Shown here piece after piece: positions 1-5,540 of a DNA stretch of 5,540 bases. Positions within the stretch are counted from its first letter, which is position 1, and each line of letters begins with the position of its first letter. This DNA is from CAYHOI01 sp964358175 (GTDB taxonomy: Bacteria > Margulisbacteria > Riflemargulisbacteria > GWF2-35-9): positions 1 to 5,540 of the forward strand of contig CAYHOI010000114.1 in assembly GCA_964358175.1 (NCBI GenBank), read 5' to 3'. The notes beneath the pieces are model-generated. The model was not told the DNA's origin and did not search any database. It saw only the letters and a program-made list of their open reading frames with translations. Made by a program: the position numbers and the translations under genes.

Positions 1-1928
1 GATATACCATCCAATTTTATGGAAATATTATCAAAACCACCTATCGAGAAGGTCATGAAAAAGTAGAATGGGTTAATTCGAGCAATGTCATCGCAATTCC
101 CTTTGATATACCCATCCCAGGATTTCTAAAGGGAACTGTCAACACCCTCAGGCTCTGGTCTGCAAAATCTGATGATGAGTTTGGTTTCCAAATCTTCAAT
201 AATGGCGATTATGTGAGTGCTTATTTGGACAAAATCACCGATGAGAACGTCACCAAAGTACTTTATCCCAATGATAATCTGTATGCTGGCCGAGAACTCA
301 GACTTAAGCAGGAGTATTTCTTTTCGTCGGCGTCTCTCCAAGATATACTTCGTCGGTTTAAGGAACGACCTCATTTTCGTTATGAAGATATCCCGGGCAA
401 AATTGTTATTCAGCTCAATGACACTCACCCAGCCATCTCAATCCCCGAACTTTTACGTTTACTGATGGATGAGGAACAATTGACTTTCGATACGGCATGG
501 CCCATTGTCAAAAAAACCTTTGCATATACCAATCACACCCTTATGCCAGAAGCACTTGAAAAATGGCCCGAGAAAATGTTAGATGCCTTACTCCCAAGAC
601 ACCTCGAACTCATCTACCTTATTAACGAAACACTCATGACCGATATTCGAGTGGCCTTCGGATACAACATGGATCTCATGCGGAAAATGTCTATTATCGA
701 GGAAGGCTCTGAACGAATGGTACGAATGGCTTATTTGGCCGTTGTAGGATCGTTTTCGATTAATGGCGTCTCAGAGCTTCATACCCAGCTCCTCAAAGGC
801 AATTTGCTGGCTGACTTTTTTAGTCTCTATCCAGAACGATTCAGCAACAAGACCAATGGAATTACGCCTCGTCGATGGCTTTACAAATGCAACCCTCGTC
901 TCGCACACTTGGTCACCTCTCGAATAGGCGGAGATTGGCTGACCAACCTATACCATTTGCGTCACTTGGAAAGAGAACTCGATGAACCTTCTCTCCATGA
1001 AGGGTGGGATATTATCAAATATAACAATAAAGTGAGTCTCTCAAATTGGATTGCCAAGCAGTACGACTTGGTGCTTAACCCAGAGTCTCTGTTTGATGTC
1101 CAAGTCAAGCGTATTCATGAATACAAGAGACAGTTGCTTAATATTCTTCATGTCATTTCGTTATATGTGACTTTGAAAAATAGCTCTACCTTGGACATGG
1201 TTCCCAGAACAGTTCTCTTTGCAGGGAAAGCCGCTCCCGGCTATCAGATGGCAAAATTGCACATCAAACTGATCAACAGTGTGGCAAAAATCATCAATTC
1301 AGACCCTAGGGTGAGTGCATTCCTGAAGGTATTTTTTGTGCCAAATTACAATGTATCGGTTGCAGAAAGGATCATTCCAGCGACCAACTTGTCTGAGCAA
1401 ATTTCAACTGCTGGTACGGAAGCCTCAGGAACTGGCAATATGAAATTCGCATTAAACGGTGCGCTGACTATCGGAACCCTAGATGGAGCCAACATCGAAA
1501 TCATGGAGGAGGTTGGCGAAGAAAATATCTATATTTTTGGGCTTAAGGCGCATGAGGTCTCTGCGCTGAAAGAAAACCATTATCAGCCTAAATCCTATTT
1601 CGAAAAATCCGAACTGTTACAAGAGGTGCTTCATCTTATCCAGTCAGGCCATTTTGAACCTTCATCCCCAGATCTGTTTAAGCCCATTTGCTCAGACTTA
1701 CTGAACCATGACCCTTTCATGGTTATGGCAGACTTCAGCGACTATGTCACCTGCCAACAACGTGTATCCAATGACTTTAAGAACCCCACCCTCTGGACAA
1801 AAAAGTCCATCTTAAATGTTTCAAGAATGGGAAAATTCTCAAGTGATCGAACGATTCAAGAATACAATCGGGATATTTGGAAGGTCGCCCCAGTTGTGGT
1901 TCAAAATGGGACTCCAATCACTTCATAG
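1..1928 (+). CDS. glgP: Glycogen/maltodextrin (alpha-glucan) phosphorylase, 5'-truncated by window edge
   Basis: Catalyses phosphorolysis of alpha-1,4-glucan from non-reducing ends to glucose-1-phosphate; a cytoplasmic PLP enzyme of glycogen or maltodextrin use (GT35 family). The frame is open from base 3, and the stretch before the GTG at 213 is clearly homologous (PIPGF, then GTVNTLRLWSAK), so that GTG is internal. 641 residues are visible; full-length members have about 815-840, so roughly 180-190 N-terminal residues lie outside. Visible motifs, counting from the codon at base 3: YPND and RLKQEYFF, NDTHPA from about residue 139, SNKTNGITPRRW from about 281, VKRIHEYKRQ near 369, GKAAPGYQMAK, and the phosphorylase signature EASGTGNMKFALNG. 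The lysine of GNMKF (bases 1443-1445) is the expected PLP Schiff-base residue. The C terminus (SSDRTIQEY, then IW) is intact. Its stop lies 10 bases from that of convergent mdh, with no room for a separate terminator. Glycogen versus maltodextrin preference cannot be told from sequence. Confidence 0.97.
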   Translation, partial: YTIQFYGNIIKTTYREGHEKVEWVNSSNVIAIPFDIPIPGFLKGTVNTLRLWSAKSDDEFGFQIFNNGDYVSAYLDKITDENVTKVLYPNDNLYAGRELRLKQEYFFSSASLQDILRRFKERPHFRYEDIPGKIVIQLNDTHPAISIPELLRLLMDEEQLTFDTAWPIVKKTFAYTNHTLMPEALEKWPEKMLDALLPRHLELIYLINETLMTDIRVAFGYNMDLMRKMSIIEEGSERMVRMAYLAVVGSFSINGVSELHTQLLKGNLLADFFSLYPERFSNKTNGITPRRWLYKCNPRLAHLVTSRIGGDWLTNLYHLRHLERELDEPSLHEGWDIIKYNNKVSLSNWIAKQYDLVLNPESLFDVQVKRIHEYKRQLLNILHVISLYVTLKNSSTLDMVPRTVLFAGKAAPGYQMAKLHIKLINSVAKIINSDPRVSAFLKVFFVPNYNVSVAERIIPATNLSEQISTAGTEASGTGNMKFALNGALTIGTLDGANIEIMEEVGEENIYIFGLKAHEVSALKENHYQPKSYFEKSELLQEVLHLIQSGHFEPSSPDLFKPICSDLLNHDPFMVMADFSDYVTCQQRVSNDFKNPTLWTKKSILNVSRMGKFSSDRTIQEYNRDIWKVAPVVVQNGTPITS

Positions 1929-1938
1929 AAGACTATTC

Positions 1939-2865
1939 CTATATCCCCAGAAGTCCGATGTTATCTCGGATAATCTGAGCGGATTTCCCGAGTTGATCGA
2001 GGTCTTCAGAACCAAGGTTTAGTTCCACAATCTTCTCCACCCCTCGGGCACCTAAGATCACAGGAACACCCACATAGGCATCACTTATCCCATATTGTCC
2101 TGTTAAGTAGGCCGATACAGGCAGAAGACGTTTTTGATCCCTCAGCACTGCCTTCACCATTTGTGCGACTGCCGCAGAAGGCGCATAGTAAGCAGAACCT
2201 GTTTTGAGTAAGCCCACGATCTCCCCCCCCCCCTTACGGGTGCGGTCTACAATACGGGTAATCGCCTCATCACTGAGCAACTGACGAACAGGAATTCCAG
2301 ACACGGTAGTACAATCCACAAGTGGCACCATTTCATCCCCGTGCCCGCCCAAAACCATCGCCTGAATATCTTCTGGGGATATCCCCAATTCCATTGAAAT
2401 AAACGTGCGGTACCTTGCAGTATCGAGAACACCCGCCATTCCGAAAACCTTATGGGGAGCAAATCCGGTTTTCTGAAACATCAGGTAGGTCATGATATCC
2501 AAAGGGTTCGTTACGACAATGACCATTGCCTCAGGAGCATACTGCTTAATTTGATCTGCGACACCTCCGATAATTCGGGCATTGTCCCGAACCAAATCCT
2601 CACGGGTCATCCCAGGCTTCCGAGGCAATCCTGCGGTCACCACAACGATCTCACACCTCGCAATGTCTGACATCTGATTCGTCCCAAATATCCTTGCACT
2701 GGATCCCTCGATAGGGCACGCCTCCAAAATATCTAGTGATTTCCCTTGTGGAATACCCTCTGCGATATCCACCAGAACAACATCCGTAAGCTCACTTTCG
2801 GCCAAACGTTGGGCTGTCGTTGATCCCACAAATCCGCCACCAATAACTGCTACTTTATTCCTCAT
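1939..2865 (-). CDS. mdh: Malate dehydrogenase, LDH-like NAD-dependent type
   Basis: Interconverts malate and oxaloacetate with NAD(H) in the TCA cycle; cytoplasmic, 308 residues, full length for the LDH-like (MDH type 3) family. The N-terminal Rossmann fold carries GGGFVG (residues 9-14) and an acidic residue after the second strand (D33), which favours NAD over NADP. Malate rather than lactate specificity is supported by R82 in LPRKPGMTR, where LDH has Gln; R88 is the mobile-loop arginine. N120, D148 and R151 (LDTAR), and H175 (GGHGDE) are the expected substrate and proton-relay residues. The ATG start is well supported: AGGAGG at 2871-2876, 5 bases upstream. That Shine-Dalgarno overlaps the pyrF stop codon and suggests translational coupling; mdh is the last gene of the operon. 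Residues 211-215 (K-G-G-G-E) are encoded by 11 consecutive G on the coding strand. The protein runs through the tract in frame and ends normally, so the gene is intact as read. Confidence 0.96.
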   Translation of the reverse strand: MRNKVAVIGGGFVGSTTAQRLAESELTDVVLVDIAEGIPQGKSLDILEACPIEGSSARIFGTNQMSDIARCEIVVVTAGLPRKPGMTREDLVRDNARIIGGVADQIKQYAPEAMVIVVTNPLDIMTYLMFQKTGFAPHKVFGMAGVLDTARYRTFISMELGISPEDIQAMVLGGHGDEMVPLVDCTTVSGIPVRQLLSDEAITRIVDRTRKGGGEIVGLLKTGSAYYAPSAAVAQMVKAVLRDQKRLLPVSAYLTGQYGISDAYVGVPVILGARGVEKIVELNLGSEDLDQLGKSAQIIRDNIGLLGI

Positions 2866-2870
2866 GATAA

Positions 2871-2876
2871 CCTCCT
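2871..2876 (-). promoter_or_regulatory. Ribosome binding site of mdh, overlapping the pyrF stop
   Basis: AGGAGG on the minus strand, 5 bases before the mdh ATG. It shares bases with the pyrF TAG (2875-2877), so ribosomes ending on pyrF would sit on the mdh initiation region. Coupling is inferred; the overlap itself is seen. Confidence 0.8.
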
Positions 2877-3717
2877 AGTTTGTAAGTGTGCTGAGCACAC
2901 GATTAATTTCTTCTTTATACTCTCGCGCCTTACTTTTGGCAACTGTTGCAAAATCCTTTTGCGACGAGCCATACAAAATGTCGCGTGACACATTAAATAA
3001 ACAATTTTTACGTTGTTTCGCTGATACCGCTGTCAGGATTTCCTCGACCGATCCCCCCTGTGTTCCGATGCCAGGGATGAGAAACAAGCTATCAGGGAGA
3101 AGATCTGTTACAGCCCCCGCATGCTCCGGTTGCGTTGCACCAACGACTGCACCACAATTCCCATAAGCATCGCTGAGTTTACGAACCATCCTTGCGGTCT
3201 GAAGATACAGTGGCTCTTTCGAACGAAGTTCCACCATTTCGATCTCCTTTGCAGATGGATTGGAGGTCAGAACCAAGACAAATTGGTACTTATCTTTGTA
3301 TTCACAAAATGGAATCAGCGAATCAGTTCCCATGTAGGGTGCGAGTGTGACCGCATCCGCCTGAAACTGTTCAAAGGCTGCTCGCGCGTACATCTTGGCG
3401 GTGTTGCCAATGTCACCTCGTTTTGCATCTAAAATGACCGGAATCGTAGAAGGGATCAGAGCGATAATCTCTTGAAGCTGTTCAAGCCCAGCTGGACCAT
3501 AGGCCTCAAAAAAAGCACTGTTAGGTTTGTATGCAATAACATCGTCCGCTGTGGCCTCGATGACCTCAGATGCAAACGCTACCAACGGTTTCTTTTCACT
3601 TTGCAAATGGGGCGGAATTTTCGTAAGATCTATATCCAGACCAACAATGAGATTGGATCGATTTCGTCGGTAGGTTTGGATATATTTGTCAAAAAAGGAC
3701 AAACCCTGCCCCGTCAA
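2875..3717 (-). CDS. pyrF: Orotidine 5'-phosphate decarboxylase, type 2 (PyrF2)
   Basis: Decarboxylates OMP to UMP, the last step of de novo pyrimidine synthesis; cytoplasmic. 280 residues, in the usual range for the type 2 subfamily. Motifs numbered from the TTG at 3717: VGLDID (25-30), AYKPNSAFFEAYG (62-74), the catalytic LDAKRGDIGNT (96-106, with the Asp-Lys-Asp network), PYMGTD (127-132), TSNPSA, GATQPEHA, and the phosphate-binding PGIGTQGG. DAKRGDIGNT distinguishes this form from the type 1 enzyme, which has a DLKFHDIPNT-like motif. The start is uncertain: TTG at 3717 is the most upstream possible, because the pyrE TAA lies one codon before it in the same frame, but it has no clear Shine-Dalgarno. 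A second TTG at 3702 (residue 6) is preceded by a G-rich GGGGCAGGG and gives MSFFDKYI, a typical family N terminus. Either start leaves it tightly coupled to pyrE. Confidence 0.95.
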   Translation of the reverse strand: MTGQGLSFFDKYIQTYRRNRSNLIVGLDIDLTKIPPHLQSEKKPLVAFASEVIEATADDVIAYKPNSAFFEAYGPAGLEQLQEIIALIPSTIPVILDAKRGDIGNTAKMYARAAFEQFQADAVTLAPYMGTDSLIPFCEYKDKYQFVLVLTSNPSAKEIEMVELRSKEPLYLQTARMVRKLSDAYGNCGAVVGATQPEHAGAVTDLLPDSLFLIPGIGTQGGSVEEILTAVSAKQRKNCLFNVSRDILYGSSQKDFATVAKSKAREYKEEINRVLSTLTN

Positions 3718-3720
3718 GAT

Positions 3721-4239
3721 TTAAAGCCCGAGATCCATCTTGGTCAGCAACGTATCATATCGGTATCCTGCCTGCTCGATACACGCCTGAGCCCCTTGCA
3801 AGCGATCAATGGTTCCTACGATTGCAACGATGTCCACCCCAAGAGCCTTCAGTGCATCGGCAGACTTTATCGCTGCCCCACCCGTTGTCAAAATATCTTC
3901 AATGATGAGGGCTCTTTTCACCCCTAACAAGCTTCCCTCTACCTGCTTGGCTGTACCGTAATCCTTCTGATCCTTACGAATAATGACAAAGTTTTTTTTC
4001 AGCTTGAGACTCAAAGCAGCAACGATAGATACAGCCCCCAACTCAGGAGCCGCCAAAACATCATAATCCAGGTAAGTGGACTCTATTTTTTCTTTAAACG
4101 CATCTGTAAGCTGATCGAGAACATGATATTGCGTTTCAAAGAGATACTTGTCCAGGTAATAGTTGCTCTTCTTTCCTGAACGAAGAATAAATTCTCCTTC
4201 CAGATAGGCAACAGATTTCACTAAAGCACCGAGTGTCAT
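3721..4239 (-). CDS. pyrE: Orotate phosphoribosyltransferase
   Basis: Joins orotate and PRPP to form OMP and pyrophosphate, the step just before PyrF; a cytoplasmic type I phosphoribosyltransferase, usually a dimer. 172 residues, at the short end of the family but complete. Motifs: GEFILRSGKKSNYYLDKY (15-32), the APELGA segment (64-69), the catalytic-loop motif RKDQKDYGTAK (88-98), and the PRPP-binding motif IIEDILTTGGA (112-122) with the ED acidic pair. In the loop, the position that is His in the Salmonella enzyme is Tyr (Y94); from memory, some OPRT subfamilies carry KDYGT, so I do not read this as loss of function. The ATG overlaps the rplY TGA by 4 bases (ATGA), and no strong Shine-Dalgarno precedes it, so translation probably depends on termination-reinitiation from rplY. 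Its TAA is in frame with downstream pyrF and separated from that start by one codon. Confidence 0.95.
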   Translation of the reverse strand: MTLGALVKSVAYLEGEFILRSGKKSNYYLDKYLFETQYHVLDQLTDAFKEKIESTYLDYDVLAAPELGAVSIVAALSLKLKKNFVIIRKDQKDYGTAKQVEGSLLGVKRALIIEDILTTGGAAIKSADALKALGVDIVAIVGTIDRLQGAQACIEQAGYRYDTLLTKMDLGL

Positions 4240-4808
4240 GCAACTCTTGGTTCGCGAATGACAAACACTTTCTGGGCTTGAGGAGTATTGATAACCTCGG
4301 CACTTTTGGGCAGATGAAGATCCTTCACCGCAATCTCCTGACCCACATCGAGATTCGACACATCCACAGTTAACTCTCTCATCATATCCTCGGGTAACAA
4401 CTTCACGGTTAACAGTTGAAGTCTTTGATCAAGTGCTCCACCCTTTTTGGCACCCAATGCTGTTCCAGCAGGATGAATATTCAGCCTTACCTTCACTTTC
4501 TCGTTCGCTTTTACCATTTTAAAATCAATATGAACGATCTGCTTGGAGATCGGGTGAAACTGGATATCATAAGCAATAACCCGAAGCGTCTCACCAGACA
4601 CATTTAGACTGAATATGGTATTTTTCCCATTTCCAGAAGACAAGTGTTGGTAAATTTCATGGTAATTCAATGTCAGATTATAATTTCGCTCACCCTTACC
4701 GTACACATTGGCAATGAGTACTCCTTTCGTCCGAAGTTTCTTAACTTTCTCTTTCCCCAGTTCCACGCGCTCTTTTGCTTCAATGACAATATCGCTACTC
4801 ATATTCAC
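4236..4808 (-). CDS. rplY: 50S ribosomal protein L25 (general stress protein CTC, two-domain form)
   Basis: Binds 5S rRNA in the central protuberance of the large subunit. 190 residues, the length of the two-domain CTC/TL5 form rather than the short (about 95-residue) E. coli L25. The N-terminal 5S-binding domain (about residues 1-95) opens with ELGKEKVKKLRTKGVLIANVYGKGE, shortened here to its key features: ELGK, a basic KKLR, then the VYGKG turn. It continues to HIDF near its end. The C-terminal TL5 beta domain (about 100-185) contains KGGALDQ and PEDMMRELTVDVSNLDVGQ. The start is ambiguous: GTG at 4808 has AAGGAT 8 bases upstream, while ATG at 4802 has AGGTGA (4810-4815) 7 bases upstream. 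I favour the ATG, which removes only two residues. First gene of the operon, with a promoter just upstream. Bacterial rplY often sits near prs and pth; here it precedes pyrE instead. Confidence 0.93.
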   Translation of the reverse strand: MNMSSDIVIEAKERVELGKEKVKKLRTKGVLIANVYGKGERNYNLTLNYHEIYQHLSSGNGKNTIFSLNVSGETLRVIAYDIQFHPISKQIVHIDFKMVKANEKVKVRLNIHPAGTALGAKKGGALDQRLQLLTVKLLPEDMMRELTVDVSNLDVGQEIAVKDLHLPKSAEVINTPQAQKVFVIREPRVA

Positions 4809-4809
4809 T

Positions 4810-4815
4810 TCACCT
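4810..4815 (-). promoter_or_regulatory. Ribosome binding site that favours the ATG start of rplY
   Basis: AGGTGA on the minus strand lies 7 bases before the ATG at 4802 but only 1 base before the GTG at 4808, so it supports the ATG. A competing AAGGAT (4817-4822) would serve the GTG. Confidence 0.5.
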
Positions 4816-4838
4816 ATCCTTATTAAATTGACGCAGGC

Positions 4839-4867
4839 ATTGTATCACGAGCCCTTAGCGTGAGCAA
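4839..4867 (-). promoter_or_regulatory. Sigma70-type promoter of the rplY-pyrE-pyrF-mdh operon
   Basis: On the minus strand, TTGCTC (4862-4867) and TACAAT (4839-4844) are separated by exactly 17 bases. The -10 matches five of six consensus bases and the -35 four of six. A start point near 4832 would leave a leader of about 30 bases before the rplY start, with AGGTGA in it. No other promoter-like pair of this quality was seen upstream of the operon. Predicted by eye only. Confidence 0.6.
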
Positions 4868-4947
4868 GAAGCTGAAAGAGACTGGTAGACCAAAGGGATA
4901 ATATCTGTGAACTGCTGCACTCCTTTAAAATTTGGGGGCAAAAAGAT
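4868..4947 (+). other. Divergent intergenic region upstream of the truncated radical SAM ORF
   Basis: This stretch between the rplY promoter and the 4948 ORF has no gene. A GATAAT at 4897-4902 could be a plus-strand -10, but its best -35 partner (CTGAAA at 4872-4877) sits at a poor 19-base spacing. A run of five G at 4934-4938 is the only ribosome-binding candidate for the ATG at 4948. I see no clear hairpin terminator. Confidence 0.35.
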
Positions 4948-5190
4948 ATGCTATTCACATACATGCGCGTCCTCCTCATTCAACCCCCGATCGAAGACTT
5001 TTATCTGACTCCCATTCGAACTTATCCATTAAATCTGATTTACCTCGCGAGTGTGCTTGAATCCATCAAGGAAATTGATATAAATAATTTCTCAAAGAAA
5101 GAACGGATTGGAATCCTTCAAATCATTGAATATCTTGAAACAGGCAGATTCACCCCCATTTACAGAAATGATAAGCTCGGTTCGACTTAA
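4948..5190 (+). CDS. Truncated N-terminal fragment resembling a B12-binding radical SAM protein
   Basis: 80 residues. From the internal Met at residue 6 (ATG at 4963) it reads MRVLLIQPPIEDFY, then YPLNLIYLASVLE. This is the typical first strand and helix of a cobalamin-binding (Rossmann-like) domain at the head of B12-binding radical SAM proteins, which are normally several hundred residues long. After about residue 39 the resemblance stops; the tail is low in recognisable motifs, has no CxxxCxxC cluster, and ends at TAA 5188-5190. I infer a gene truncated by deletion or insertion after the first 35-40 codons, making it a likely pseudogene, but a small expressed remnant cannot be excluded. 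The start is uncertain: ATG 4948 has a G5 run 9 bases upstream, while ATG 4963 fits the family better but lacks a ribosome binding site. Transcribed divergently from rplY. Family assignment rests on a short stretch only. Confidence 0.5.
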   Translation: MLFTYMRVLLIQPPIEDFYLTPIRTYPLNLIYLASVLESIKEIDINNFSKKERIGILQIIEYLETGRFTPIYRNDKLGST

Positions 5191-5256
5191 ACCCGCCTCA
5201 AACATGACCACATCCAACCCTCTTCGTCTGCGGAAGTAAAGGGATTTTGGGACGTT
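5092..5256. other. Unassigned stretch, open on both strands; possible remnant or dispersed repeat
   Basis: This stretch follows the point where radical SAM similarity ends. On the minus strand a 54-codon open stretch (stops at 5092-5094 and 5257-5259) contains RRGLDVVMFEAGLSRTEL and NGGESACFKIFNDLK, which read like real protein; the ATG of MFEAG at 5205 would give 37 residues, with no good ribosome binding site. On the plus strand a second frame is open from 5084 to 5236 and reads KQADSPPFTEM and KPASNMTTSNP. I do not recognise a family with certainty. Simultaneous open frames on both strands are common in dispersed repeats that get annotated as small hypothetical proteins, which is my tentative reading. 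Confidence 0.3.
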
Positions 5257-5308
5257 CTAATTTTGTTCTATTATTCTCCCCAAAACGTCTTGTAATGATA
5301 AGCATATT

Positions 5309-5337
5309 TTGAAAGAATATGAAAAAGAGTATATACT
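5309..5337 (+). promoter_or_regulatory. Strong sigma70-type promoter upstream of a broken small gene
   Basis: TTGAAA (5309-5314) and TATACT (5332-5337) are separated by 17 bases, in an AT-rich context. The -35 matches five of six consensus bases and the -10 five of six. A start near 5344 would leave a leader of about 40 bases before the ATG at 5386. This is the best promoter match on the plus strand in the window, and it drives what now looks like a non-functional gene. Confidence 0.6.
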
Positions 5338-5372
5338 CACTCGGAATTGGTTTTAGTATACACTCATCAAAA

Positions 5373-5378
5373 GGGAGG
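5373..5378 (+). promoter_or_regulatory. Strong ribosome binding site for the ORF starting at 5386
   Basis: GGGAGG, followed by AA, lies 7 bases before the ATG at 5386, a near-ideal Shine-Dalgarno and spacing. It shows that the ATG was a real start even though the present ORF is only 22 codons long. Confidence 0.7.
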
Positions 5379-5385
5379 AATGATA

Positions 5386-5501
5386 ATGGACTTAAGAGAC
5401 AGACACATCGCACTTTCAACCTTATGGATTTTTGTACTTAGCAATTACTTATAGCGGATTTTACCCCCTTGCAAATTGAGTTAACATTTACTACCCATTA
5501 G
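5386..5501 (+). pseudogene. Frameshifted start of a small membrane-protein gene (possibly DUF6326-like)
   Basis: From the ATG at 5386, with an excellent ribosome binding site and promoter, the ORF reads MDLRDRHIALSTLWIFVLSN then YL, and stops at TAG 5452-5454 after 22 residues. The sequence resembles the first transmembrane segment of small hypothetical membrane proteins that I recall as carrying LSTLWIF and NYLYAD (DUF6326-like; from memory, not searched). If one base were restored after the TA at 5452-5453, the frame would continue Y-A-D-F-T-P-L-Q, giving NYLYAD, before another stop at 5499-5501. This supports a one-base deletion in a formerly longer gene, followed by loss of the remainder. 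Alternatives are a sequencing error, or a genuine 22-residue hydrophobic peptide. No family similarity is seen after about 5470. Confidence 0.4.
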
Positions 5502-5540
5502 GATTAAGGGCTGTTTTTGCGCACAAAACGTAGCCAGTAA
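5502..5540. other. Right-hand edge, nothing identified
   Basis: Short tail after the second stop of the broken gene. No ORF, hairpin terminator or repeat can be supported before the window ends. Confidence 0.3.

Noticed and set aside
213..215. GTG at 213 as the glgP start
   Set aside because: The same frame is open from base 3 and its translation matches phosphorylase (PIPGF, GTVNTLRLW), so the true start lies outside the window.
126..428. 100-residue minus-strand ORF
   Set aside because: Antisense to glgP coding sequence whose plus-strand frame is strongly conserved; no ribosome binding site and no recognisable protein.
3472..3927. 151-residue plus-strand ORF across the pyrE/pyrF junction
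   Set aside because: Antisense shadow of two clearly conserved genes; its translation shows no family resemblance.
3956..3960. His to Tyr change at the OPRT catalytic-loop position (Y94 of PyrE) as a sign of inactivity
   Set aside because: The rest of the loop (RKDQK, GTAK) and the PRPP motif are intact, and KDYGT-type loops occur in some OPRT subfamilies as far as I recall; treated as normal variation.
5198..5419. 73-residue minus-strand ORF
   Set aside because: Covers the plus-strand promoter and ribosome binding site at 5309-5378, uses a different frame from the protein-like minus stretch at 5092-5256, and shows no motif. Considered chance.
5476..5504. Possible second plus-strand promoter, TTGAGT-17-TAGGAT
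   Set aside because: The -10 is poor and no downstream gene is visible before the window ends.
1..5540. CRISPR array, tRNA, rRNA, complete insertion sequence or integrase
   Set aside because: No regularly spaced direct repeats, no cloverleaf-like segments, no transposase motifs and no paired terminal inverted repeats were seen.

Overview
The window reads as ordinary bacterial chromosome, followed by a decaying accessory end. It holds five recognisable housekeeping genes packed with almost no spacing, then about 600 bases of broken or unassigned sequence. Base composition is moderate. The gene set (LDH-like malate dehydrogenase, type 2 OMP decarboxylase, two-domain L25/CTC ribosomal protein, alpha-glucan phosphorylase) fits a bacterium, probably from a thinly sampled lineage, but I cannot place it below domain level from this sequence alone.

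Layout: (1) Bases 1-1928, plus strand: the C-terminal three quarters of a glycogen/maltodextrin phosphorylase whose 5' end lies outside the window. (2) Bases 1939-4808, minus strand, transcribed right to left: rplY, pyrE, pyrF, mdh. These form a compact operon: rplY and pyrE overlap by 4 bases (ATGA), pyrE and pyrF are 3 bases apart and in the same frame, and the Shine-Dalgarno of mdh overlaps the pyrF stop. A good sigma70-type promoter (TTGCTC, 17 bases, TACAAT) lies just upstream of rplY. glgP and mdh converge with only 10 bases between their stop codons. (3) Bases 4809-4947: divergent intergenic region. (4) Bases 4948-5540: an 80-residue ORF that starts like a B12-binding radical SAM protein but stops far too early, then a stretch with a strong promoter and ribosome binding site driving a very short ORF. 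That ORF looks like the start of a small membrane-protein gene broken by a one-base frameshift.

How the genes work together: PyrE and PyrF catalyse the last two steps of UMP synthesis (orotate + PRPP to OMP, then OMP to UMP). Mdh interconverts malate and oxaloacetate in central carbon metabolism, and oxaloacetate leads to aspartate, the pyrimidine precursor. L25 is a 5S rRNA-binding ribosomal protein, so its place at the head of the operon would tie pyrimidine synthesis to growth rate (inference). GlgP releases glucose-1-phosphate from stored glucan and is a separate transcription unit.

I see no CRISPR array, rRNA, tRNA, complete insertion sequence or convincing new defence-type system. The points most worth a second look are the in-frame pyrE/pyrF junction, the 11-G tract inside mdh, and the debris at the right-hand end.
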